Positions 1-7,646 of a stretch of DNA of 64,000 nucleotides are shown here, one piece after another. The position numbers and the translations under genes were made by a program. The stretch is taken from NCBI RefSeq assembly GCF_001718835.1, contig NZ_CP013443.1:3596001-3660000 (forward strand), written 5' to 3'. This stretch comes from Burkholderia cepacia. GTDB lineage: Bacteria > Pseudomonadota > Gammaproteobacteria > Burkholderiales > Burkholderiaceae. Below the pieces are notes generated by a model. That model did no database searches, was not told where the DNA came from, and saw only the letters and a list, made by a program, of their open reading frames with translations. Every line of letters begins with the position of its first letter. Within the stretch, counting starts at the first letter, position 1.

Positions 1-110
1 GCGCCCTGGTACAGCATCGCGATCAAACGGTGCGGGGAGGCGCCCATCACCCCGGTCTCGACGCCGACACGCGCGTATGCACTGGCTCCAGCGTGTCCTG
101 GGGAAAACAT
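1..110 (-). CDS. fliS: FliS flagellin export chaperone, 5' fragment (cut by window edge)
   Basis: Only the first 36 or so codons are inside the window. The minus-strand reading begins MFSPGHAGASAYARVGVE and continues to ASPHRLIAMLYQGA, which matches the start of FliS, the cytoplasmic chaperone that binds the C-terminus of flagellin before export. The VxxASPHxLIxMLYxGA stretch is the family's N-terminal helix. The ATG at 110 has a GGAGAA ribosome site about 4 bases upstream (111-120). It lies downstream of fliE on the same strand, with its own FliA-type promoter in the gap. The usual length is about 130-145 residues, so most of the gene is outside the window. Confidence 0.85.
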   Translation of the reverse strand, partial: MFSPGHAGASAYARVGVETGVMGASPHRLIAMLYQG

Positions 111-175
111 GCGCTTCTCCTTGTTATGCGTTGGATCTGGATAGCCTGCGCCCGCGACGCGGCTGACTCCCGGAG

Positions 176-202
176 TTATCGGAAATGAAGTTAAAAGCTT
201 TA
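176..202 (-). promoter_or_regulatory. FliA (sigma-28) promoter for fliS
   Basis: Read on the minus strand, TAAAGCTT (202-195) is followed by 11 bases and then TCCGATAA (183-176). The sigma-28 consensus is TAAAGTTT, 11 bases, GCCGATAA, so there is one mismatch in each half and exact spacing. Initiation would fall near position 168, about 58 bases before the fliS start. This fits fliS being a late flagellar gene and separates it from fliE. Confidence 0.8.
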
Positions 203-221
203 GGCGAAACCGAGGGCCCTG

Positions 222-566
222 TCAGACCGGCATCTGCATGATGTCGTTGTAAGCGCTCACCAGCTTGTTGCGGACCTGGAGCCCGAACTGGAAGCCGATG
301 TTGGCTTTCTGCATGTCGACCATCACGTCGTTCAGCGACACGTTCGGCGCGCCGACCTCGAACGCCTGCGCCTCGCCGAGCGCGTGCTGCTGGTCGCCGC
401 TGATCTTGTCGAGCGACGCCTTCATCGCGCTCGCGAACGTGCCGGCCGTCGCCGCGCCGGAACCGGCGACCGCCGCGCTCGGGCTCGCCGCGCCGCTTGC
501 CGCCTGCGCGGCCATCGACTGCATCTGTTGCAACACCGAACCGATTCCGCTGACGTTCGCAGTCAT
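222..566 (-). CDS. fliE: FliE flagellar hook-basal body protein
   Basis: The product is 114 residues, the normal size for FliE, which joins the MS ring to the proximal rod and is one of the first substrates of the flagellar type III exporter. The C-terminal half carries the family pattern: GAPNVSLNDVMVDMQKANIGF followed by QVRNKLVSAYNDIMQMPV, a helical region typical of rod proteins. An Ala/Ser-rich N-terminus follows MTANVSGIGSVLQQMQ. The start at 566 is preferred over an upstream in-frame ATG at 644 because FliE homology begins at MTANVSG. It is divergent from fliF across a 255-base gap that must hold promoters for both directions. Confidence 0.95.
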   Translation of the reverse strand: MTANVSGIGSVLQQMQSMAAQAASGAASPSAAVAGSGAATAGTFASAMKASLDKISGDQQHALGEAQAFEVGAPNVSLNDVMVDMQKANIGFQFGLQVRNKLVSAYNDIMQMPV

Positions 567-821
567 GCTGTTTCCCCATCCAGAAAAGAGGGCCCGTTCG
601 GGCCGGACCGGGCGGGCCGTCGGCGCGTATCGCACGCCCGCCATACCGGATCGCGAAAAAGGATAGCAGCGCGCCGCGCGTCAAAGCCGAGAAAGTACGG
701 GGGAAACCCCGCTCTTTTCAGTCGATCGGAACAGGGCCCGGTTCACGATAATCGCATCGTGTCATTGTCCGCCCGCTCGTCCGAGCGAGCTCAGTCGTCC
801 CGCTCCGGAGAAACTCGACGC
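567..821. other. Divergent fliE/fliF intergenic region
   Basis: This 255-base stretch separates the two flagellar transcription units. It contains a short palindrome, ACGATAATCGCATCGT, near 747-762, and a GGGCCCGTTCGGGCC-like inverted repeat near 589-603. I could not place a convincing sigma-54, sigma-28 or sigma-70 promoter in it. No gene is supported here. Confidence 0.4.
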
Positions 822-2585
822 ATGGATTCGCAGGCCAACTCGCTGATCAACCCAGACGCCCGCGCGGGCCTCGCCAGCCCGGCGCCCGGCGCCGCCGCGG
901 CCGCCGCGTTGCCGGGCGCGGGTGGCGCAGGCGCGGACTTCGGGCTTGGCGGCTTCGCGGAACGCATTCCCGGCATCTCGCGGATGAAGGGCAACCCGAA
1001 GCTGCCGTTCCTGATCGCCGTCGCGTTCGCGGTCGCAGTGATCGCCGCGCTCGTGCTGTGGAGCCGCGCGCCCGACTATCGCGTGCTGTACAGCAACCTG
1101 TCGGATCGCGACGGCGGCGCGATCATAACCGCGCTCCAGCAGGCAAACGTTCCCTACAAGTTCGCCGATGCCGGCGGCGCGATCCTCGTGCCGTCGAACC
1201 AGGTGCATGAAATGCGCCTGAAGCTCGCCGCGATGGGGCTGCCGAAGGGCGGCTCGGTCGGCTTCGAGCTGATGGACAACCAGAAGTTCGGCATCAGCCA
1301 GTTCGCCGAACAGATCAACTACCAGCGCGCGCTCGAAGGCGAGCTGCAGCGCACCATCGAATCGATCAACGCCGTGCGCGGCGCGCGCGTGCATCTCGCG
1401 ATCCCGAAGCCGTCGGTGTTCGTGCGCGACAAGGAAGCGCCGAGCGCGTCGGTGTTCGTCGACCTCTACCCGGGCCGCGTGCTCGACGAGGGCCAGGTGC
1501 AGGCGATCACGCGGATGGTGTCGTCCGGCGTGCCCGACATGCCCGCGAAGAACGTGACGATCGTCGACCAGGACGGCAACCTGCTGACCCAGACCGCGTC
1601 GGCATCCGGTCTCGACGCGAGCCAGCTCAAATACGTGCAGCAGGTCGAGCACAACACGCAGAAGCGCATCGACGCGATCCTCGCGCCGATCTTCGGCACG
1701 GGCAACGCGCGCTCGCAGGTCAGCGCGGATCTCGATTTCTCGAAGGTCGAGCAGACGTCGGAAAGCTACGGCCCGAACGGCAATCCGCAGCAATCCGCGA
1801 TCCGCAGCCAGCAGACCAGCAGCGCGACCGAGCTCGCGCAGGGCGGCGCGTCGGGCGTGCCGGGCGCGCTGTCGAACACGCCGCCGCAGCCGGCGTCCGC
1901 GCCGATCGTCGCCGGCAACGGCCAGAACGCGCCGCAGACGACGCCCGTGAGCGACCGCAAGGACCAGACGACCAACTACGAGCTCGACAAGACGATCCGT
2001 CACCTCGAGCAGCCGATGGGCAGCGTGAAGCGGCTGTCGGTCGCGGTCGTCGTCAACTACCAGCCGGTCGCCGACGCGAAGGGCCACGTGACGATGCAGC
2101 CGCTGCCGCCGGCGAAACTCGCGCAGGTCGAGCAGCTCGTGAAGGATGCGATGGGCTACGACGCGAAGCGCGGCGACTCGGTGAACGTCGTGAACAGCGC
2201 GTTCTCGACCGCGAGCGACCCGTACGCCGACCTGCCGTGGTGGCGCCAGCCCGACATGATCGCGATGGCGAAGGAAGCCGCGAAGTGGCTCGGCATCGCG
2301 GCGGCCGCGGCGGCGCTCTACTTCATGTTCGTGCGCCCGGCGATGCGCCGCGCGTTCCCGCCGCCCGAGCCGGTCGCGCCGGCGCTCGCGGCGCCGGAAG
2401 ATCCGGTCGCGCTCGACGGCCTGCCGGCGCCGGAGAAGGTCGAAGAACCCGACGCGCTGCTGCTCGGCTTCGAAAGCGAAAAGAACCGTTACGAACGCAA
2501 CCTCGACTACGCGCGCTCGATCGCCCGCCAGGATCCGAAGATCGTCGCCACCGTCGTGAAGAACTGGGTGTCCGATGAACGCTGA
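822..2585 (+). CDS. fliF: FliF flagellar MS-ring protein
   Basis: This 587-residue protein is the membrane ring on which the basal body and export gate assemble. An Ala/Gly-rich N-terminus is followed by a membrane segment at about residues 61-80 (LPFLIAVAFAVAVIAALVLW). Then come the periplasmic ring-building (YscJ/FliF) domains with VLYSNLSDRDGGAI and KPSVFVRDKEAPSASV, a Gln/Ser/Pro-rich variable loop (roughly 310-370), and a second membrane segment near 489-505. The Glu-rich cytoplasmic tail binds FliG. The start is ATG at 822, after GGAGAA; a far-upstream in-frame ATG would add sequence unlike FliF. The last 11 bases overlap fliG, which suggests translational coupling. Confidence 0.97.
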   Translation: MDSQANSLINPDARAGLASPAPGAAAAAALPGAGGAGADFGLGGFAERIPGISRMKGNPKLPFLIAVAFAVAVIAALVLWSRAPDYRVLYSNLSDRDGGAIITALQQANVPYKFADAGGAILVPSNQVHEMRLKLAAMGLPKGGSVGFELMDNQKFGISQFAEQINYQRALEGELQRTIESINAVRGARVHLAIPKPSVFVRDKEAPSASVFVDLYPGRVLDEGQVQAITRMVSSGVPDMPAKNVTIVDQDGNLLTQTASASGLDASQLKYVQQVEHNTQKRIDAILAPIFGTGNARSQVSADLDFSKVEQTSESYGPNGNPQQSAIRSQQTSSATELAQGGASGVPGALSNTPPQPASAPIVAGNGQNAPQTTPVSDRKDQTTNYELDKTIRHLEQPMGSVKRLSVAVVVNYQPVADAKGHVTMQPLPPAKLAQVEQLVKDAMGYDAKRGDSVNVVNSAFSTASDPYADLPWWRQPDMIAMAKEAAKWLGIAAAAAALYFMFVRPAMRRAFPPPEPVAPALAAPEDPVALDGLPAPEKVEEPDALLLGFESEKNRYERNLDYARSIARQDPKIVATVVKNWVSDER

Positions 2586-3570
2586 AGGCTTGACCAAGAG
2601 CGCGCTGCTGCTGATGTCGATCGGCGAGGAAGAGGCCGCGCAGGTATTCAAGTTCCTCGCGCCGCGCGAGGTCCAGAAGATCGGCGCCGCGATGGCCGCG
2701 CTGAAGAACGTCACGCGCGAGCAGGTCGAGGACGTGCTGCAGGAATTCGCGAAGGAAGCGGAGCAGCACACCGCGCTGTCGCTCGATTCGAGCGACTACA
2801 TCCGCTCGGTGCTGACCAAGGCGCTCGGCGAGGACAAGGCCGGCGTACTGATCGACCGCATCCTGCAGGGCAGCGACACGAGCGGCATCGAGGGCCTGAA
2901 GTGGATGGACTCGGGCGCGGTGGCCGAACTGATCAAGAACGAGCATCCGCAGATCATCGCGACGATCCTCGTGCACCTCGACCGCGACCAGGCATCCGAG
3001 ATCGCGTCGTGCTTCACCGAACGCCTGCGTAACGACGTGATGCTGCGGATCGCGACGCTCGACGGCATCCAGCCGGCCGCGCTGCGCGAACTCGACGACG
3101 TGCTGACGGGCCTGCTGTCCGGCAGCGACAACCTGAAGCGCAGCCCGATGGGCGGCATCCGCACCGCGGCCGAGATCCTGAACTTCATGACGAGCGTGCA
3201 CGAGGAGGGCGTGCTCGAAAGCGTGCGCCAGTACGACGCCGATCTCGCGCAGAAGATCGTCGACCAGATGTTCGTGTTCGAGAACCTGCTCGACCTCGAG
3301 GACCGCGCGATCCAGATGGTGCTCAAGGAAGTCGAGTCGGAAACGCTGATCATCGCGCTGAAGGGCGCGCCGCCCGCGCTGCGCCAGAAGTTCCTCGCGA
3401 ACATGTCGCAGCGCGCGGCCGAACTGCTCGCCGAGGATCTCGACGCGCGCGGCCCGGTGCGCGTGTCCGAAGTCGAGACGCAGCAGCGCCGCATCCTGCA
3501 GATCGTTCGCAACCTGGCCGAGAGCGGCGCGATCGCGATCGGCGGCAAGGCGGAAGACGCGTATGTCTGA
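2575..3570 (+). CDS. fliG: FliG flagellar motor switch protein
   Basis: FliG is the rotor protein that receives torque from the MotA stator and links the MS ring to FliM. The 331-residue length is standard. The EHPQ motif of the middle domain lies at residues 123-126 (KNEHPQIIATILVHL). The C-terminal torque domain contains the charged helix around SQRAAELLAEDLDARGP followed by VSEVETQQRRIL. It overlaps the end of fliF by 11 bases and the start of fliH by 8, so fliF, fliG and fliH are almost certainly co-transcribed and coupled. Confidence 0.97.
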   Translation: MNAEGLTKSALLLMSIGEEEAAQVFKFLAPREVQKIGAAMAALKNVTREQVEDVLQEFAKEAEQHTALSLDSSDYIRSVLTKALGEDKAGVLIDRILQGSDTSGIEGLKWMDSGAVAELIKNEHPQIIATILVHLDRDQASEIASCFTERLRNDVMLRIATLDGIQPAALRELDDVLTGLLSGSDNLKRSPMGGIRTAAEILNFMTSVHEEGVLESVRQYDADLAQKIVDQMFVFENLLDLEDRAIQMVLKEVESETLIIALKGAPPALRQKFLANMSQRAAELLAEDLDARGPVRVSEVETQQRRILQIVRNLAESGAIAIGGKAEDAYV

Positions 3571-4246
3571 TTCGGCGAGCGATCGCGCGGGCACCCTCAC
3601 CGCCTACCAGCGGTGGGAGATGGCGTCGTTCGACCCGCCGCCGCCCCCGCCGCCGCCCGACGACGCGGCAGCGGCCGCCGCCGCGCTCGCCGAGGACCTG
3701 CAACGCGTGCGCGACGCCGCGCACGCCGAAGGCCATGCGGCCGGCCACGTCGAAGGTCAGGCGCTCGGCTACCAGGCCGGTTTCGAGCAAGGCCGCGAAC
3801 AGGGGTTCGAAGCCGGCCAGGCCGACGCGCGCGAACAGGCCGCGCAGCTCGCGGCGCTCGCCGCGTCGTTCCGCGAAGCCGTGTCGAGCGTCGAGCACGA
3901 TCTTGCCGCCGACATCGCGCAGCTCGCGCTCGACATCGCGCAACAGGTCGTGCGCCAGCACGTGAAGCACGACCCGGCCGCGCTCGTCGCGGCCGTGCGC
4001 GACGTGCTCGCGGCCGAACCCGCGCTGTCCGGCGCGCCGCATCTCGCGGTGAATCCGGCCGACCTGCCCGTCGTCGAAGCCTATCTGCAGGACGATCTCG
4101 ATGCGCTCGGCTGGAACGTGCGCACCGACGCGTCGATCGAGCGCGGCGGCTGCCGCGCGCACGCCGCGACCGGCGAGGTCGACGCGACGCTGCCCACGCG
4201 CTGGCAGCGCGTCGCCGCCGCGATCGGCAAGGTGAGCACGTGGTGA
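3563..4246 (+). CDS. fliH: FliH flagellar export ATPase regulator
   Basis: This 227-residue protein is the peripheral stalk that holds the FliI ATPase and tethers it to the C-ring. After a proline run (PPPPPPPPDDAAAAAAALAED) it has the glycine-spaced helix typical of FliH: AEGHAAGHVEGQALGYQAG and FEQGREQGFEAGQADAREQ, a set of GxxxG-like repeats at about residues 55-90. The C-terminal domain follows (IAQLALDIAQQVVRQHVKHDP). It overlaps fliG by 8 bases, and its TGA overlaps the GTG start region of fliI. Confidence 0.93.
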   Translation: MSDSASDRAGTLTAYQRWEMASFDPPPPPPPPDDAAAAAAALAEDLQRVRDAAHAEGHAAGHVEGQALGYQAGFEQGREQGFEAGQADAREQAAQLAALAASFREAVSSVEHDLAADIAQLALDIAQQVVRQHVKHDPAALVAAVRDVLAAEPALSGAPHLAVNPADLPVVEAYLQDDLDALGWNVRTDASIERGGCRAHAATGEVDATLPTRWQRVAAAIGKVSTW

Positions 4247-5763
4247 CGCGGCCGCCCGAAGCGCTCGCGCACGACGGCCTGACGCCGCTCGAACGCGAGC
4301 TCGCGCTCGCGTCGTTCGGCCCCGACGCCCCGCACGAGCCCGCGCCGCCCCCCGCGGCCGCCGACACCGCGCCGCGCGCACCGCACAACCCGCATCTCGC
4401 GCACTGGCGCACGCACCTGAACGGCCTCGCCGCGCGCAGCCGCCGCGCGCTGCCGCTGCGCCCGTGCGGACGCCTGACGCGCGCGGCCGGCCTCGTGCTC
4501 GAGGCGATCGGGCTGCGCCTGTCGGTCGGTGCCGAATGCACGATCGAACTGCCGCCCGGCAGCACGCTGCCGCACGCGGAAGCGGAAGTCGTCGGCTTCG
4601 CCGGCGACCGCCTGTTCCTGATGCCGACCACCGACGTCGCCGGCGTGCTGCCCGGTGCGCGCGTCTGGCCCCGCGAAACCGCGCCGGTGGCCGATCCGCT
4701 CGCGGGCGCGAAGCGTTTGCCGGTCGGCTGGGAGATGCTCGGGCGCGTCGTCGACGCGTCGGGCCGCCCGCTCGACGGCCTCGGCCCGCTCGCGTCGAAG
4801 GTCGACGCGCCGCTGTCGGCGCCGTCGATCAACCCGCTCGAGCGCGAACCGATCCACCACGTGCTCGATGTCGGCGTGCGTGCGATCAACGCGCTGCTCA
4901 CCGTCGGCCGCGGCCAGCGGATGGGCCTGTTCGCCGGCTCCGGCGTCGGCAAGTCGGTGCTGCTCGGCACGATGGCGCGCTACACGAGCGCGGAAGTGAT
5001 CGTGATCGGGCTGATCGGCGAACGCGGCCGCGAAGTGAAGGAGTTCATCGAACAGATCCTCGGCGAGGACGGGCTCGCGCGCTCGGTCGTCGTCGCGGCG
5101 CCGGCCGACGTATCGCCGCTGCTGCGGATGCAGGGCGCGGCCTATGCGACGTCGCTGGCCGAGTATTTCCGCGACCAGGGCAAGCACGTGCTGCTGCTGA
5201 TGGATTCGCTGACGCGCTACGCGATGGCGCAGCGCGAGATCGCGCTCGCGATCGGCGAGCCGCCCGCGACCAAGGGTTACCCGCCGTCGGTGTTCGCGAA
5301 GCTGCCGGCGCTCGTCGAGCGCACCGGCAACGGGCCGGAGGGCGGCGGCTCGATCACCGCGTTCTACACGGTGCTGACCGAAGGCGACGACCAGCAGGAC
5401 CCGATCGCCGATTCGGCGCGCGCGATCCTCGACGGCCACGTCGTGCTGTCGCGTGCGCTCGCCGAAGCCGGCCACTATCCGGCGATCGACATCGAGGCGT
5501 CGATCAGCCGCGCGATGACCGCGCTGATCGACGAAACGCATCTCGACCACGTCCGGCAGTTCAAGCAGATGCTGTCGCGCTACCAGCGCAATCGCGACCT
5601 GATCGCGGTCGGCGCGTACGCGCCCGGCCGCGACGCGCAGCTCGATCGCGCGATCGCGCTCTATCCGCGCATCGAGGCATTCCTGCAGCAGGGCTTTCGC
5701 GAATGCGCGCCGTTCGCGTCGAGCCTCGCCGGGCTCGATGCGCTGTTCACCCACGGAGGCTGA
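4240..5763 (+). CDS. fliI: FliI flagellar type III export ATPase
   Basis: FliI energises unfolding and export of flagellar proteins and is related to the F1 beta subunit. The Walker A motif GSGVGKS lies near residues 233-239 and Walker B is in KHVLLLMDSLTRYAMAQREI. The signature PPSVFAKLPALVERTG and the DQQDPIADSARAILDGH loop are also present. The length is about 507 residues with an N-terminal extension typical of Burkholderia. The start is one of two tandem GTG codons (4240 or 4243), overlapping the fliH stop; the first is used here. A long upstream in-frame extension is only an antisense-like reading of fliH. Confidence 0.95.
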   Translation: MVTRPPEALAHDGLTPLERELALASFGPDAPHEPAPPPAAADTAPRAPHNPHLAHWRTHLNGLAARSRRALPLRPCGRLTRAAGLVLEAIGLRLSVGAECTIELPPGSTLPHAEAEVVGFAGDRLFLMPTTDVAGVLPGARVWPRETAPVADPLAGAKRLPVGWEMLGRVVDASGRPLDGLGPLASKVDAPLSAPSINPLEREPIHHVLDVGVRAINALLTVGRGQRMGLFAGSGVGKSVLLGTMARYTSAEVIVIGLIGERGREVKEFIEQILGEDGLARSVVVAAPADVSPLLRMQGAAYATSLAEYFRDQGKHVLLLMDSLTRYAMAQREIALAIGEPPATKGYPPSVFAKLPALVERTGNGPEGGGSITAFYTVLTEGDDQQDPIADSARAILDGHVVLSRALAEAGHYPAIDIEASISRAMTALIDETHLDHVRQFKQMLSRYQRNRDLIAVGAYAPGRDAQLDRAIALYPRIEAFLQQGFRECAPFASSLAGLDALFTHGG

Positions 5764-5769
5764 CGCTAA

Positions 5770-6294
5770 ATGGCACAAGGCTTTCCCCTGCAGATCCTGC
5801 TCGACCGCGCCAACGAGGATCTCGACTCGGCGACCCGGCAGCTCGGCACCGCGCAGCGCGACCGCACCGCGGCCGCCGAGCAGCTCGACGCGCTGCTGCG
5901 CTACCGCGACGAATACCACGCGCGCTTCTCGCAATCCGCCCAGCACGGGATGCCGGCCGGCAACTGGCGCAATTTCCAGGCGTTCATCGACACGCTCGAC
6001 GCCGCGATCGCGCAGCAGCGCAGCGTGCTGGCCGCGGCCGAAGTCCGTATCGACGAAGCACGCCCGAACTGGCAACAGAAGAAACGCACCGTCGGCTCGT
6101 ATGAAATCCTGCAGGCGCGCGGCGTCGCGCAGGAAGCGGTCCGAAGCGCGAAGCCCGGCGCGAACAGCGCGACGCCGACGAACACGCCGCGAAGATCCTG
6201 CGCATGCGGGCCGACGCGGCAAAGTCGACGTAACCGACCACCGCATTCGAACGAGAGAACGTCATGCCTCCCCTGCCCCTGCTCGGCGCACTGA
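5770..6294 (+). CDS. fliJ: FliJ flagellar export chaperone, apparently frameshifted near its C-terminus
   Basis: Residues 1 to about 125 (MAQGFPLQILLDRANEDLDS through KKRTVGSYEILQARGVAQEA) are an ordinary FliJ, the coiled-coil central stalk of the FliI ring that recycles export chaperones. After about position 6140 the frame gives a Pro/Ser/Cys/Arg-rich tail (PGANSATPTNTPRRSCACG) running to 6294 and overlapping fliK by 31 bases. The other frame, from about 6141 to the TAA at 6231-6233, reads PKREARREQRDADEHAAKIL then RMRADAAKST, a charged helix much like a normal FliJ end, giving about 154 residues. One missing base around 6136-6148 would explain this. It is either a sequence error or a real mutation. 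Confidence 0.85.
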   Translation: MAQGFPLQILLDRANEDLDSATRQLGTAQRDRTAAAEQLDALLRYRDEYHARFSQSAQHGMPAGNWRNFQAFIDTLDAAIAQQRSVLAAAEVRIDEARPNWQQKKRTVGSYEILQARGVAQEAVRSAKPGANSATPTNTPRRSCACGPTRQSRRNRPPHSNERTSCLPCPCSAH

Positions 6295-7619
6295 TCGATA
6301 CGGCCGGCTCCGCCCTCAAGGCCGGCCGCAAGGCGGCCGCCGCGGACGCGTCCGCGCCCGCCAATGCGGCCGACGCCGCCGGTTCGCCGCTGCCGTTCGC
6401 GCAGACGCTGAAGCAAAGCGTCGCGTCGCAGCGCACGTCGTCGGCGCAGGCCGATGCGTCGTCGACGCCGACGTTGCCTTCGACGTCATCGAGCGCGCCG
6501 TCGACCGTCGCCGGCAACGCGAAGCCGTCCGGCTCGTCCGACGACAAGGCCCGCGACGACGCCACCGCGGCCGTCAACCCCGATGCGGCCGCACTCGCCG
6601 CCGCGGCCGTGCAGGCGCAACTGCAGGCGCGTCCCGACGGCACGCCTGCCGCGGCCGACGCGCCGTCCACCGACCCGCTGTCGCGCGCCGGCGACGCGGC
6701 GTCGGCCGCCCTCGCGGCGGCCGCGAACGCGACGAAGGGCGACGCGCAGGCAGCAGCCGCGACCGACGAACCGGCGACGAGCCGCGACGTGCTGCATGCC
6801 GCGCTCGCGAAGCTGACCGGCGACGCGAACGCCGCCGCGACGCCGTCCACGGGCGCGGCCACGGGTACGGCCGCGCAGCCGGCCCTGTCGACCGCGGCCG
6901 CCGTGCCGGCGACGCCGAAAGCACCGACGTTCGACAAGACGCTGACCGACGCGAAGGGCGCGCTCGCCGCGCAACAGGGGCAGGCGCAGCCGTCGCCCAC
7001 GCAGCCGGTCCAGGCCGATGCGGTCAAGCCCGATGCGGCCCATGCGCTCGCGGCGACGCAGGACGCCGCCGCTCCGGCCGGTGCGGCGCTGGCTGCCGCG
7101 ACGGCCGCCGCGCAAGCGAACGCGCCGGTGGCGGCGGCCGCGAACGGCATCGCCGCCGCGAACGCGCACGTGCTCGCCCCGCACGTCGGCACGCCGGACT
7201 GGACGGACGCGCTGAGCCAGAAGGTCGTGTTCCTGTCGAATGCGCACCAGCAGAGCGCCGAGCTGACACTCAATCCGCCCGATCTCGGGCCGCTGCAGGT
7301 CGTGCTGCGTGTCGCGGACAATCACGCGCACGCGCTGTTCGTGTCGCAGCACGCGCAGGTGCGCGACGCGGTCGAAGCCGCGCTGCCGAAGCTGCGCGAA
7401 GCGATGGAATCGGGCGGGCTCGGCCTGGGCAGCGCGACCGTCAGCGACGGCGGCTTCGCTTCGCAGCAGCAGAACCCGCAACCGTCCTTCGCCGGCGGGC
7501 AGTCGGCGCGGCGCGGCGGCGGCGCACCGTCAGGCGCCGATGCGACGCTCGACGCCGCGCAACCCGCGGCGACGGTCGCGACCGCAAGCCGCGCCGGCCT
7601 CGTCGATACGTTTGCCTGA
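6264..7619 (+). CDS. fliK: FliK flagellar hook-length control protein
   Basis: FliK is a secreted molecular ruler that stops hook growth and switches export to filament substrates. The 451-residue protein has the expected build: a long, low-complexity Ala/Thr/Asp-rich N-terminal ruler (residues 20-300). A conserved C-terminal Flg_hook domain follows, about 310-395, with SAELTLNPPDLGPLQVVLRV and the HAQVRDAVEAALPKLREAME segment. A Gln/Gly-rich tail ends the protein. The ATG at 6264 follows a GAGAACG weak ribosome site. It closes the fliFGHIJK run and converges on the GMC oxidoreductase gene. Confidence 0.93.
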   Translation: MPPLPLLGALIDTAGSALKAGRKAAAADASAPANAADAAGSPLPFAQTLKQSVASQRTSSAQADASSTPTLPSTSSSAPSTVAGNAKPSGSSDDKARDDATAAVNPDAAALAAAAVQAQLQARPDGTPAAADAPSTDPLSRAGDAASAALAAAANATKGDAQAAAATDEPATSRDVLHAALAKLTGDANAAATPSTGAATGTAAQPALSTAAAVPATPKAPTFDKTLTDAKGALAAQQGQAQPSPTQPVQADAVKPDAAHALAATQDAAAPAGAALAAATAAAQANAPVAAAANGIAAANAHVLAPHVGTPDWTDALSQKVVFLSNAHQQSAELTLNPPDLGPLQVVLRVADNHAHALFVSQHAQVRDAVEAALPKLREAMESGGLGLGSATVSDGGFASQQQNPQPSFAGGQSARRGGGAPSGADATLDAAQPAATVATASRAGLVDTFA

Positions 7620-7646
7620 GCATGACTGCCCGCGTGCGCGCGCCGC

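Noticed and set aside
124..3600. Long frames antisense or out of frame to fliE-fliF-fliG (for example minus 762-2771)
   Set aside because: They are Arg/His/Ala-rich shadows caused by high GC; the flagellar frames carry all conserved motifs.
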